Below, piece after piece: positions 23,585 to 34,499 of a stretch of 64,000 nucleotides of DNA. The stretch's first letter is position 1; every line of letters begins with the position of its first letter. Both the position numbers and the translations under genes were made by a program. The notes beneath the pieces were generated by a model, which worked only from the letters and a program-made list of their open reading frames with translations, ran no database searches and was not told where the DNA came from. Source of the stretch: Ceratothoa steindachneri. Lineage: Eukaryota > Arthropoda > Malacostraca > Isopoda > Cymothoidae. Location: contig OZ018330.1 of the NCBI GenBank assembly GCA_963969495.1, forward strand, positions 66,536,907-66,600,906, read 5' to 3'.

Positions 23585-23950
23585 ACGATAGTCTCTTCTC
23601 AGGTCATTATATCCACTCTAAAACGGCACAACAGGTCTTTAAATATTTCTATTGGCCTGGTGCATCGGACAAAATCCTCCGCTACTATCGTTCGTGCGAC
23701 ATCTGCCAGAAGACCGCGATTAGAGAGCTAGTCAAGCATAGCCCCTTACAAAAGGGCCAAATAATCTCCGAACCCTTCTTTCGAGTGGAGATTGACTTGA
23801 TCAGACCGATTCACCTAACTTCAAGTGAGGGCAATAGTTATCTTTTAACTCTAGTCGCTTTTGCCAACAGATTTCCCGAGGTTGTGCCAGTTGAGAAGAT
23901 TGCCACCATCTCTTGTGCAGGAGCACTCATCACGATTTTCTCCTGTGTAG
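23585..23950 (+). pseudogene. Integrase, zinc finger and first half of core
   Basis: An HHCC zinc-binding module with spacing HX2HX26CX2C is read from 23604 (SGHYIHSKTAQQVF then YWPGASDKIL and SCDICQK). It is followed by PFFRVEIDLIRPI, whose Asp at 23794-23796 is the first catalytic residue of the DDE core, and by SYLLTLVAFANRFPEVVP near 23840. Similarity stops at about 23950, inside the core, where an unrelated insertion begins. Confidence 0.85.
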
Positions 23951-24665
23951 AAAGTAGAGGCTCCTTGCGGCCATGTGGCCCGTCAGAACCATGAGGTCAG
24001 GCCCGGGGTCAGTCCACGTGAGCAAGGACCGTGAAAACATTTAGAATATCGAACTGTTTTCCGCGATAAGCGAGGGATTGGAATCTCAAACGCGCGCTTC
24101 TGTCGTCTCCCAAATATGTTATAAGGAAACCCCCGCGTGAGTGTCTCCCATCCCTCAAGCGCCAGGTTGGCTCGGGGAGAGATCCCCCCCCCCCTTGCTT
24201 GAAGCAGTAACGTATCTGGCTGTTCCGTATATATTGTTGATCCCAATAGGGCATCGACAGTATATGCCTACTTCTTACAACGAAACACGTCATTCTCGAT
24301 CGCGTTCCTTTTTCTCGACGAGCGGAAGGCTAGAATTATACCGAGAGATCTGAGCCCCAGTCAATTGGCCCATCCTTAGTTTGGGTACATTTCGTTTGCC
24401 ATGAATACTCCCTCTAGCTACTGTTACTAGTATAGGTTAAACTCATATGCCTCATAACCAGAGCCTTCATTAGTTCATATCCACCAACTGCACTCAATTT
24501 TGGGAATTTAAAATCCTTCGCACTCGTCCCCCCTCTCCCCTCACTTTTATACCCCATTTATATCGTGACCAGAGTAGAATCAAAGTCACGCGTGACCTTG
24601 AGCGACCACGCCTATTGGGTAGAAGTGAGGTATATTTCAGTGTCATTTTACGACATCCAGTATTG
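23951..24665. mobile_element. Insertion inside the integrase core
   Basis: About 715 bp of unrelated DNA lies between the first and second catalytic Asp blocks. It is GC-richer on its left side, contains a 12-base C run near 24186-24197, and has overlapping open frames on both strands without recognisable motif. The short sequence agaaag/gaaag occurs at both junctions (near 23949 and 24672) but a target duplication is not proven. It may be a non-autonomous element. Confidence 0.55.
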
Positions 24666-25160
24666 GGCTGCTGAAAGAGATATTGTCGGATCGTGGCCGC
24701 CAATTTACGTCCCAACTGATGAAATATATGGACAAGTTGCTCATGATAAACCCTTTTTTACAACCTCCGTTCCACCTAGCCGGGAAGGGAATGTGCGAAA
24801 GGATAAATGACAGTCTCAAAGCCATTCTGAATAAATTATGTGTGAGCAGCCAAAGAATTGGCACATATATCTTCCGGGTGCTTTCTCTTTGCGCAAAGAG
24901 AAATTCCCCATCTCACCTTGGGTTTCGCTCCGTTTGAATTACTATACAGAAGGAATGTACGAGGCCCCTTGAGCATTTTGAAGGAGCTATTTACAAATCA
25001 AAAACTGGATCAGGAAATCCAATCTTGGTACTGGTATCCGCTCGAATTACGACAGAAGTTGGAGAAATGCGCCGAAATAGCGTACCAAAATGCAGATGTT
25101 AACGTAGATAAATATAAAATTACTTCGATCACAAATCTGAAAATATAAAATTCAATCCAG
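24666..25160 (+). pseudogene. Integrase, second half of core
   Basis: LKEILSDRGRQFTSQLM is read at the left edge. The Asp at 24689-24691 and the Glu of MCERIND at 24797-24799 are 36 codons apart, giving the D-35-E spacing of retroviral-type integrases. FAPFELLYRRNVRGPL near 24925 is the typical segment following the core. The frame then continues with ELRQKLEKCAEIAY near 25045. Two frameshifts are present, near 24880 and 25150. Confidence 0.85.
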
Positions 25161-25652
25161 GTGAGGATAGTTTTGTTGTTGCTCTCAACTGAAAGCAACA
25201 AATTACTGAGCCAATGGAAGGACCCCTATCAAGTGATTGAGAAACGCGGCCCCATCGATTATTTGAATGAAATGTCAACAGAAAGGAAGCTTTTTCACGT
25301 AACTCATCTCAAGAAGTATCACCGAAGCGCATGGGTTAACCAGATTGTGGCTATAGATGAGGAATCTCCTATGGAAGCTCTTAAGTGTAGTACAAGTTAC
25401 ATGTTTAGAGCAAGAAACCGAATATCCCCTACACGTCCTGCTAGACGCGGCCGAACTAAAAGTGAGAGACCAGCTGTCGCCTCTTCAGAAAACCTATCTA
25501 TAAGTGCTATGAAGCAATTCGGAGACCTCATCTCGGAAATTCCTGGTCATGCAGCCCAATTTGAACACAACATCCAATTGACTACCCAAGAAGCCGTCCG
25601 ATCTAAGCTGTACCCGCTGTCCATATATCTGAGAGAAGCATTTAATGCTTAG
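25161..25652 (+). pseudogene. Integrase C-terminus fused to reverse transcriptase N-terminus
   Basis: This single 163-codon open frame carries NKLLSQWKDPYQVIEKRG and FHVTHLKKYH (about 25195-25325), the GPY/F-type C-terminal integrase domain. A linker of about 70 residues follows, basic in places (ARRGRTKSER). The frame then has FGDLISEIPGHAAQFEHNIQ and SKLYPLSIYLREAFNA (about 25515-25650), which is the segment immediately preceding Gypsy RT. The continuity of both parts in one frame is the key evidence that integrase is encoded upstream of RT here and that two elements were not accidentally juxtaposed. It ends at a TAG where the family continues. Confidence 0.8.
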
Positions 25653-26829
25653 ATTGACAAGCTGTGAAATTTGAAAATAATGGAACCGTCAAAATCCAAT
25701 TATTGCTATCCGGTTGTTATGGTTAAGAAACCAGATGGATCATACCGGATGGGCATCGATTTTAGGAATTTAAATTCAATTACGTATTCGATGCAGAACC
25801 GATTTTCCTTATTGACCAGAATTTTCATCTGTTTGAGAAAGTAGAATTCCTAACCCAGCTTCATTTGTGCAAAACTTACGAGAAGATATCAAGAAATACA
25901 TGTCTTTCCCAACTGAAAATTGGGTAAAGCAATTTCGACGACTCCCCTCTCGTCTTGTCAATGCATGCAGTAATTATAATCGGATGATGAGAAGGATATT
26001 AGATGGATTTCCAAATATATCATTCTATTTTGATAATATTTATGTGAATGGAATCGGCACTTTAATGCCCAACAAGCACTTTTACTAAGACTTCGGCTGC
26101 ATAATCTTACTATCAGTTGCAGTAAGTGTCATTTTGCCTACAATACCATTGACTATTTAGGCTTTCGTATTGGAAATAACCGGCTAGCTCCCCATGAGGA
26201 TAAAATTCGAGCCATCGTTGCTTCTGCCTGCGACCAAGAAGCAATAAAGGTCCTTTATGATTCTGCATCCTTTTACAGACGCTTTATTATGAATTTCGCT
26301 TAACTCTCCTCTACCTTGTTTGAACTTTTTAAAATAGGCCCCGAGTGCCTCGTATGGAGCCCGTAGACGGTTAAGTGTATTAATCAACTTAAAGTAAAAC
26401 TAACATCGGTGCCCATATTACGTTTTCCCAATACCGATGAATCGTTTGGCATTCGAACAGATATCAGCAACGAGGGAATAGGCTGTGTTCTAGTCTAGTA
26501 CAGGACAAATGATGAGTGCTTTTCCTTTGCATATGCAAGGCGGGAATTGCTAACCCGCAAAAAGGACCATGCTGTGATTGAGCGAGAAGCCCTTGCAATA
26601 ATTTAGAGGATTCAAAAGTTTAAAATGTTTTTGGTAGGAAAAGAGTTTGTAATAGAAACTGCGAATAAACCCTTGTCGTACCTACGAAATGTAAAAAAAA
26701 CAATAATGGAAGTCTAATTCGCTGGAGTTTCTTTTTACTCGAATTTCATTTTAGGATTCTGTATATTAAAGGCTCCGATAACTATATGTCCGATAGCTTA
26801 AGCAGGAATCCATTTGAATTCCTCTACTA
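25653..26829 (+). pseudogene. Reverse transcriptase and RNase H, degraded
   Basis: RT motifs: KIMEPSKSNYCYPVVMVKK and SYRMGIDFRNLNSIT (25675-25785); the catalytic box reads YFDNIYVNG near 26028 with Asn (26035-26037) in place of the second Asp of YxDD; then YNTIDYLGFRIGNNRLAPHE near 26145 and SASFYRRFIMNFA near 26265. RNase H motifs: FGIRTDISNEGIGCVL near 26450; KKDHAVIEREALAI near 26560; FVIETANKPLSYL near 26648; and the closing NYMSDSLSRNPFEF before the TAA near 26827. Several stops and frameshifts occur between 25790 and 26030. The lost Asp alone would inactivate the polymerase. Confidence 0.85.
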
Positions 26830-27155
26830 ACTGATCGTGATTGAGAGTAAATTTTTCTAACTTTTAAGATTGATTTATTTTTGGACATATGCCCTGGCAA
26901 TATTTCTATTAAGTTTAAGAGAACATACACCTATTTTTATCTAATATTTTTTTGGTATAGTAGACTAATTGTGCTAACTATATATTGCTATGGACTGGAG
27001 GCAGGTGAGCTTGCTTCGTAAAGATATTTGTTGATAATTATGGTTATTGTCAATTATTATTTTTTTAATGATAATCCTTATACATATTTACTCCCCAGTC
27101 CCGCTATGTGGATTTTTTTGGTTTTGTGTTTTTTTTAATTTAGTGCTAGGTATTC
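26830..27155. other. Downstream of Gypsy element; no LTR found
   Basis: AT-rich with no gene. If an LTR follows the polyprotein stop it should have a copy near 21.3-22.4 kb; I compared the two by eye and found no convincing match. It may be lost or too diverged. Confidence 0.35.
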
Positions 27156-27720
27156 TTATTTTTTCTGCTTTGTTCTATCGAAATTACGATGTATATATAC
27201 CCTCATTTTGTTTTTATTGGATGTCACAGAGATAGAGAGAGACGGAGAAAGAGAGATAGAGAGACACGGGCAGGACGGAAAGAACCCGCGATCGGCTTCT
27301 TTTTTAGGTAACTTCCGTACAATATCAAGTTTTCGGGCAGCATTAGCAGATACATTTAAAAGATGCATCTCAAAAGCCAGGTGCAAATCATAGGTAATGC
27401 CAAGGATCGTTAGGGATTCCGACTCAGCAAGAAGTGTATCTCCAATATAGAGTGGAGGATGAGGCGGCTCATTGGTACGAGATCTACTAACCAAGAGGGT
27501 CTTAGTTTTACTTCAATTAAGCTTCATACCCCAACGATCACACCATTTCCTAATTTTTAAATGTATCATGGCATCTGGCTTTCTCATTGCTGGAGACCTG
27601 ACTACTCCAAAAAGTATAGTATCATCTGCATACTGAACAACCTTGTTTTCAAGACCATCTACCAAATCACTTAACGCAAACACTCAAGTCGCGCAACGTC
27701 TTACGTGCTAAATCCATTTT
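27156..27720 (-). pseudogene. LINE reverse transcriptase fragment
   Basis: Minus-strand translation from about 27690 gives SDLVDGLENKVVQYADDTIL, whose YADD is the RT catalytic box (near 27630), followed by FGVVRSPAMRKPDAM and IRKWCDRWGMKLN. A stop occurs near 27515. The open frame 27494-27156 then has RTNEPPHPPLYIGDTLLAE and LTILGITYDLHLAFEMHL, the domain after the palm in non-LTR retrotransposons. Upstream fingers and downstream thumb tail are absent. A purine-rich (gagaga) simple repeat at 27225-27270 truncates the 3' side. Catalytic residues are intact but the copy is a fragment. Confidence 0.85.
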
Positions 27721-27844
27721 ATATTTTACTCCATTTTTCTTCTTACGCCTTGCAAGGAAAGCCACATAATTATTCCTTCTTTAATTCTGACCATCGAACT
27801 TTTCCAATTTATATGTAAAATGTTTTGTCTTCACTTTAGTGGGA

Positions 27845-27891
27845 AACTTCCCAGTGTCCTTGGGAAGTTACCCAAGGACACTGGGTAACTT
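27845..27891. repeat. Composite palindrome with complementary loops
   Basis: A 15-bp perfect inverted repeat (27850-27864 with 27871-27885) has a 6-base spacer. Each half is itself a hairpin: aacttccca/tgggaagtt (27845-27853 and 27861-27869) with loop gtgtcct, and aagttaccca/tgggtaactt (27865-27874 and 27882-27891) with loop aggacac. The two loops are exact complements. No gene is adjacent. Confidence 0.8.
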
Positions 27892-27899
27892 CCGTTTTT

Positions 27900-30800
27900 A
27901 AACTATTTTATTCATTCTAGGTACTACAAATTCGTGGAAACACGATGAAAGGACGAGAAATAGATAAAAAAAGGCTCACTGTGACTTCCCGGGAGATCTT
28001 TTATTTCTACCATTACCCCATAACGATTCGTGAATCACGGAAAACCTCCGTGCCATGTAGCCACACAACGTACAGAGTGAAAATAATTTAATTTATAATG
28101 AATAATTTAAGATTATTTTTTATCTTAATAGTTTATAAACATTTTCTAAGTAGTGTTACCCATATTACTTATGCTTTCTCTTCGTATATTCTATTCGAAA
28201 TACCCTCTTGTTGCCAGACTACAACACAAAGTCGAGGCCATATTTGCAAACAGGAACACATCTACACACGAGTAATGGCTGTGTACAGCGCTAATATTCT
28301 TACAGCAATTTTTTCAATCCTGAGCAACTGATCTACTATATTAAGTTCTTTGCACAACCAATCCAGATCTTGTCATATCCAATAATTTATTAGCATTTAT
28401 GCTGCCTTTCCAATTTTCAACTGAATTGCAGCACTAACAAAATTTGATTTTACCTGTTTATCGGTTACATAGCCCCCAACGCAATAGTATTTATTCTATT
28501 CCATCTTCTGTTTCAGACATTCGAGTACAATATACAGATTATTAAATTACTTTCGCCGTCTAAGTTTAACATTCTTACCGTTTAAAAGTATAACTCCCAT
28601 TCATATCATAAACATTCTTGCTTAAAAATTATATTCCTGTTCTAATCCTTATTTTCAATCACAACCCTTCCGAATGCTTCAGAATGATTAATCATTCATT
28701 TTATCTCAATTTTCATCCAATTCTGTGTAATCTTCTCTTCCGCATCTCTCTGACGTTATCATGTACACTATTTAATTTGTCATTACATTTGTCATTACAT
28801 TTATCTTCTCATCTTAATTGCACGCTTCATATCATCTACTTAACATTCAGCAATACACTTTTGACTACTTAATTGGTCAGGAATACCCTCCAATTCTTTA
28901 ACTTGACATGCACTCATTTATTCTTTTTTGTGGCATCACTCTAATTCTCCTCCTCTGAATATTCCTTGTTGGGTTTATTTGGCTGTTTTCATCTACAGAT
29001 TAATCAATCTCTCCATTTCTCTTTTTTGCGTTCCTGTACGAATTCATTCTTATCTTCCTAACAATTTTATCTACAGAATAAAGTCTCGGTAGTTACGCTT
29101 CTATTCATACTTTGCACTGGACGTTTTGTAAACCATTCAAACATTCTGCAATTCACTTCATTCTGTCACTTTAAAAATTTTCTCCTTTTGATCTCTCTGC
29201 TTGGTACACTGACTTCTTCTCTCCTATTCTGAAGCAGTATTTCCCATGCACAGCACAATCATATTTTCAGAGAAGCAATTAGGGAAAAATGGAGAATATA
29301 CTCATCTATGTTGCCAGTTATAGTTTAGATTTTCTCGATCTTCTCTGAAGCTATAGTGAAGAGTTATAAATGTTCTTTTAGACATTTGTCTTTAGCTAAA
29401 ATTTTAAACATGATACAAGATTTGTTTTTCAAGAAGTTATATTCGTTATGGTTTTTCATAGCTGTTGTGTGGGATTATCTTCCTCCACTAACAGGACTCA
29501 ATGGTATGGTTGGAAGATTCCGTAGGAGTGAGAAATTGTTTATAGAAGGACATCAATCTGGGTGGTATGCCATGCAGCCACTCTGATGATGACTTGATGT
29601 TCTGAATTAAGCTCATTTGTTGCTGCTATAAAATGGTCTTACGTCAAGTTTCTCTTCCGTTAACTTCATTTCCCCATTGATTTGAATCCAGAACAGCGGT
29701 AGGGTATACCGTGAAGCCTCTGCCTGATGCGAGGAGTGTAATAAATAGCCTGCCTACTTATTTCACCGCTTTCAGTGCATAACTACCATGGCAATGCCTT
29801 CCCCATTCTGTATGGGAAAAGTTACGAGGACAAATCGGCTTTAAAAGGACCATCCTAGAAAACAAGTGTGCATAAATTATCAATTCTGTATGTTAATGTT
29901 CTTATGGGGAAGTTTACTATAAATTCCAACACATTGGGAGGTCATACTATCCACTTTTTATGCTTTTTTCTTTTCAAAATCTATATTATTTCCTCAATTT
30001 CATAGAGATACGAGTACAATATGAAAAGCTCATCTGTAAGCGCGACTCTGGTTGGAGGAGGGGCTCTCCGTCCAAAATAGCAAGACCAGAATCATAGGGG
30101 CATAACCGATTTTTTTCCGTGGGGAGCTTCAGGTTTTTATTGGAGACAGACGCCATTGGATTCGGCACAAATTATTCGAAGCCCAAAATGTGATTTCTTA
30201 GTGGATGGCGTACCAGTCTTCTTAGTGGACGCCGTTGCGCCAGCCTTCTCAGATTTATTATCATTATTATTACTATATATTATAATTATTTATTATTGGT
30301 AGTATTATTTATTAATATAGTATCAATAATTACTATTAATATAGGTTACTATTAAATTTATGGTAAACTATTATTTAATAATACGGTGAAACTTCAGAAG
30401 ACTTACGCTGTATTTTTATTATTTAAAACAGTACTAATGGTGTTTGTAGGCATTGTAGTCGTAGTATATGGTTTCCGTTTAGCGCGGAAAGTAAATATTC
30501 TTTAGATACTCAACCTTGGTAGGGTCAAAATAAAGTTAAAATAAGTCCACGTTGCCTCCTCTTGATGTGTAAAGAAACCTTGATTACAAACATTGGCAAC
30601 ACTAAATTCGACCTTAATTCTAACTCTGGTAACCCTGATTTCAAACACTTAAAACAACGCTGATTTCAAAATTAACACCAAAAACATTTGACCACCGTTA
30701 GTGAATGATGGTGGATTGTGAATCTTGTGCGTTTAGTTTGCTGAACTTTAAAAAACATGACATTTTCTAACTCTACGGACAATATAATTAACTTTTGTAT

Positions 30801-31480
30801 AGCTCATGGCCTCATTTTAAAAGTGAAAAATTGCGACAGACGTGAGAACGAGGCGCAGATCGATTGTAATGGTAAAAGGTCGAGATGTGACTGGTATGTT
30901 TTCGTGAGAAAGAAAAAACGGCAGAAGTGTGGTTGATCACAAACTATTTTTAAATATAAAGATCTCCTCAGCATTAAATATTAAGTTTTGTTTAGATATA
31001 TTTGCATTCGAACCTAATCTTAGCATTTCGAATTGTTAATACTACTGGGTGATTCAAAAATAGGAGTGTGTGAGGGGGGGAACCCCACAATTAAAAAGGA
31101 GTACGGGGGCCAAACCATACATTTAAAAATAATTCTCTTAGATCGTTAGGTTTTTTTTTAATACTAAAAACACGGCGTAGGTCTTCTGAAGTTCCTCCAA
31201 TATTATTATTATTATTACTATCATTATTATTATTATTATTATTTAATATTATCATTACGGCTATTTCCTCTGTCCAGTGTTCCATCCTGGGATCACTTAG
31301 TACCAGGGTATGATAATAATCGGTGATTAGCCACCCTACTCGTTAGTGGACCTGCCTATCTCTACTTTTCTTTAGCACATACATTCCTACCCCTTTCCAC
31401 ACTTGATCTTCTAACCACAGAGCTTCTGGTTGTACAACACACTTTCGTCCTTTTATGAGCTTTGGTCGAGTACCTGTTTA
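27900..31480. other. No recognised gene; AT-rich with simple repeats
   Basis: 28600-29250 is pyrimidine-rich on the plus strand, so its minus strand has the A+G bias typical of LINE coding strands in this window, but I recognised no RT motif. Open frames at 28098-28331, 28618-28872 and 29356-29586 lack motifs. (TTA/TAT)n tracts occur near 30251-30420 and 31197-31243. A G run and gggtgattcaaaaataggagtg near 31047 may mark a mariner-type terminus. Confidence 0.4.
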
Positions 31481-32269
31481 TTACGCTAGGTCCCTACCTT
31501 TTGCGACGATCGAAACCTCGCCGCTAGGGCGAGAATTAGGTACCAGGCCGCCGTAAGGGGCGCCGTGATTTGCCATCCTGGCCGCCGTGCAGACGAAACT
31601 GAGTGCACCGTCCGGCACCAGCTTAACCTCATCTTCTTTCTGACAGCCTGTGTTTGTACCCTACTTCCTCACTTTCACTACAACCTCTACCTAACTTTCT
31701 CTACTCGGCCTCTAATTTCACAGGGTAGACGCAGGCCAGCTTCCTTTCACCCACCCATCCCGGATCGGGACTGAGGGGAAAGGGAAAACGTTCCCTCACC
31801 CCGGAACTCCGGTCTGGGGCGGTTGGATTGCAACAACCTGCCTTATCACCACTCACACTTTCCTGACATTTTATTTCTTTCTCCTTTCACTGCTTATGAA
31901 TTTTACGCCGTGCCTAAGATGGGGCCGCCATGCAGATGAGCAGCTGGTTTTAGCAGCCTTGTGCTCACCCTTCGCATCTCAGAGCGGGTTACTTCATGGG
32001 ATGATGAGCGTTTGAAACACTAGAGTAACCAGACCCAATAATAAACATTCTAAAACCACCCCATTAACATCCCCATTACCATCGTCAGAGCCTCCTTCGG
32101 GTACTGTCACCGAACAAATGAAGTTCCCCTCCCCCTTTGTGCGTTAGCAGGAGACCCTCCAAATATATTTGACCTGGGAAGAGGTTTAGCCTCTCTTATT
32201 CCTTCGGTTGCAGGGGACTTACCCTCACCCACTTATCTGGAGTCGACCTTGGGCGACTCCCTCTTTACC

Positions 32270-33780
32270 ATGGCAGTCTCCCCTTCACTTTCCAAGAGGA
32301 CTGCCAAGAAAGCTGAAAGGCGATTCATAATTGACCGCTCCTGGTGAGAGCAGCTCGATAAGGTCAAACCACATAGGGGGGCAAGGGATGGCAGAGCTCA
32401 GTGGCCAGTGGCCCTAATGTCCTGTTTGCGTGCGCGACCAGCCTGCAGGGGAGGTTAGTCTATCTGCATCTCTCTCTTTCTCGACGGATGCTGGTTCGCC
32501 AGCATTAGAATGTAATAGAGGAACCTAGAATGGGATCTGTAGTGTCTCGGGGGATGGCAAAATTTAGGCCCCTCCCTGAGATGGACATGGTTCATAAGGT
32601 GACCCAGCCCCCAAAAGTAGGATCTTCCATCAGGTCGAATCCAAGCTCGGTAGCAAGAAAGGAACCCGTGCCCGACTCTATGCAAGATCCTTCTCAGACG
32701 GCTCGTGACCCTGAGGACTAACATAGAGAGAAGGGATCTCTTCCCCCGGCTGGTGCTCCTGTGATAGACAAAACCTTCTCCACTTCAGAGAAGGATCTTG
32801 CCGAGGGCGGCCTATCTTGCCTAGGAGCTCCTATCAGCGGAGGAGAGAAGCGGGTTCATCCCCGCCCTTCACTCTTAAGAAAAGAATAACAGGAAAAAGA
32901 CGAAAAACAGTCTGGGCTCCTATCCTAAGAGGGGGCAGCAGGAACGGACGCGGTCGCTTCCGTTTACGCATGCGACAAAGCCAAGAACGGCACCTCCAGT
33001 CCCGGTGCTTACCTGGGTGAGAAATCACTGACAAAGAGCAAAAGTGCGCAGGGCAGAGCCTCGATTACGTCGGGGCCCCCTTATTCATAGGTTACCTGGC
33101 ATTTTCGAGCCCACTGGATTTAAACGCTTCCTCGTTATTCGCTCCACTAATGGCGGCATGTTGGCTAAGGGCAACATAATCCATCAGAGGAGAGTGGTAG
33201 GTAGCCCGATTGGTAGAGAACTGAAGATGACCCGTTTCCCAGATGGGAGCCTTCTGGCAAAGCCGTCTAATCCTTCTCAGGCGGCCATGATTAGTGCCCT
33301 TAGACATTTGATGGCACGCGAATGAGTGTAAAGCCGCACTCTACGATGAACTTCGTAAAAGGATTGGTTTATGCGAGAGAACTCTTGGACTACTTCATAG
33401 ATGACATCACCTTATAGCTGGCCGACCATGGAGTGGTCAAGGTCGAGCGTATGATGAGAAAACAGGGAGGGGTTTCTGTATCTACGCCTACATTCTGTCC
33501 TCACGTTCGACTGTGACAAACTCCCTGAGTAAGTGCGTGCCGGTTTGTATCTCTATCACGTGAAGGCATTCGTGCCACTACCAAGGATGTGCGACTACTG
33601 CCACTGTTTCGGCCATACAAATCGCTCATGTAGATGTGCAAAGTCTGGGTTACCTCAAGTCTATGTAAGTTACTCCAAGGCCACACACGATAAGTTCAAA
33701 TCGTCTGAGGCCAAATGTTTCAATTGCGGAGAGCCGCACCCCGGTTCTTCGAAGCAATGTGGAGCATATCTCCTTTAGAA
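32270..33780 (+). pseudogene. LINE A ORF1 (gag-like, CCHC)
   Basis: A plausible start is ATG at 32270 (MAVSPSLSKRTAKKAERR), followed by a stop about 25 codons later. Conserved segments are FKRFLVIRSTNGGMLAKGN and TRFPDGSLLAKPSNPSQAA (33116-33285), then NFVKGLVYARELLDYFIDDI (33347-33406). The zinc knuckle CDYCHCFGHTNRSC (33590-33631, CX2CX4HX4C) and a second finger CFNCGEPHPGSSKQC (about 33716-33760) come next. ORF1 proteins of this kind bind the element's RNA. The same FVKGxxYAR and DYSIxDI blocks recur in the minus-strand copy at 62.4-62.9 kb. Multiple frames are used, so it is inactive. Confidence 0.8.
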
Positions 33781-34499
33781 GGAAATCCTGGCCGTTCATG
33801 CCCAGGATTGTCTCTTATTTTGCGAGGCTAAGGACTTGGTCCTAGCATGCCCAGCGCTGCCTAGGATGTCCTATGCCTCATTGTTAAGAAAGACACCCTC
33901 TACTTCTGGCCCCTCTAGGCCTAGGAGCACGGTACTTTCCGCGCCCATTCCTAATCCTTCTTTGGAGTTCTTTTTGCCCCATTCCCGGGTGCTCCTCTGC
34001 TAAAGCAGGCAGCACAAAGAGTTCACAGCCAGCCGTGCCAAATAAAAAAGTCCCGCAAATTCCCCCAGCGTGACCGTTTCCCGTCTTGCGAAACAGCCGC
34101 GTGCCTTCATCGAATCGTTTCGACTCACAGTAGGCAAAACCCCTGAAGTTGGTCGCAAGGCCATCTTCCGTGGGTCATAAAGCTGCCGCGCAAAAGAGGA
34201 CAGCACTTACCAAGCTATGGCTCCTACGCTCACACCCAGTGGTAGGCTGTATGGCTCGGAGACGGTAGATCCTCCAAACGAGGGACCTCCACATCCGAAG
34301 CCGTCACATCTGCCTAAGGTTTCGGGGAAGATAGAGGAAAATACTTCCATGGCAAAATCAACCTTGCCCGATAAGTCCTCTAAGGTGACAGCGCTTTCAG
34401 AAAATTGTCCAGCCAACATCGCCCGGAAATCTGCCTCCGGTAAGCGTGCGGCCATTTCCGTGAGATAATTCTCTTCGAACAGGGACCCGCATCGCCTCC

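Larger units (their letters stand above)
22370..26829 (+). mobile_element. Ty3/Gypsy-type retrotransposon with IN before RT (Gmr1-like order)
   Basis: Domain order on the plus strand is gag zinc knuckle (22827-22868), retropepsin DTG (23088-23096), integrase HHCC (23604-23706), integrase core (23794-24799), GPY/F C-terminus (about 25200-25325), reverse transcriptase (25590-26300) and RNase H (26420-26829). Canonical Ty3/Gypsy pol is PR-RT-RH-IN; here integrase precedes RT, as in Ty1/copia and in the Gypsy-like Gmr1 group. Two observations support this order. Only about 510 bp separate the protease DTG from the integrase zinc finger, too little for RT-RH. One open frame (25161-25652) runs from integrase C-terminus into the start of RT. 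LTRs were not identified and the element is broken by stops, frameshifts and an insertion. Confidence 0.8.

Noticed and set aside
25161..26829. Two tandem Gypsy elements producing an apparent IN-RT order
   Set aside because: Integrase C-terminus and RT N-terminus share one open frame, and protease-to-integrase spacing is too short for a missing RT; kept only as the stated alternative in the finding.
28618..28872. 84-codon frame with HLSLHLSSHL repeats
   Set aside because: Low-complexity pyrimidine-rich DNA; no evidence for a real protein.
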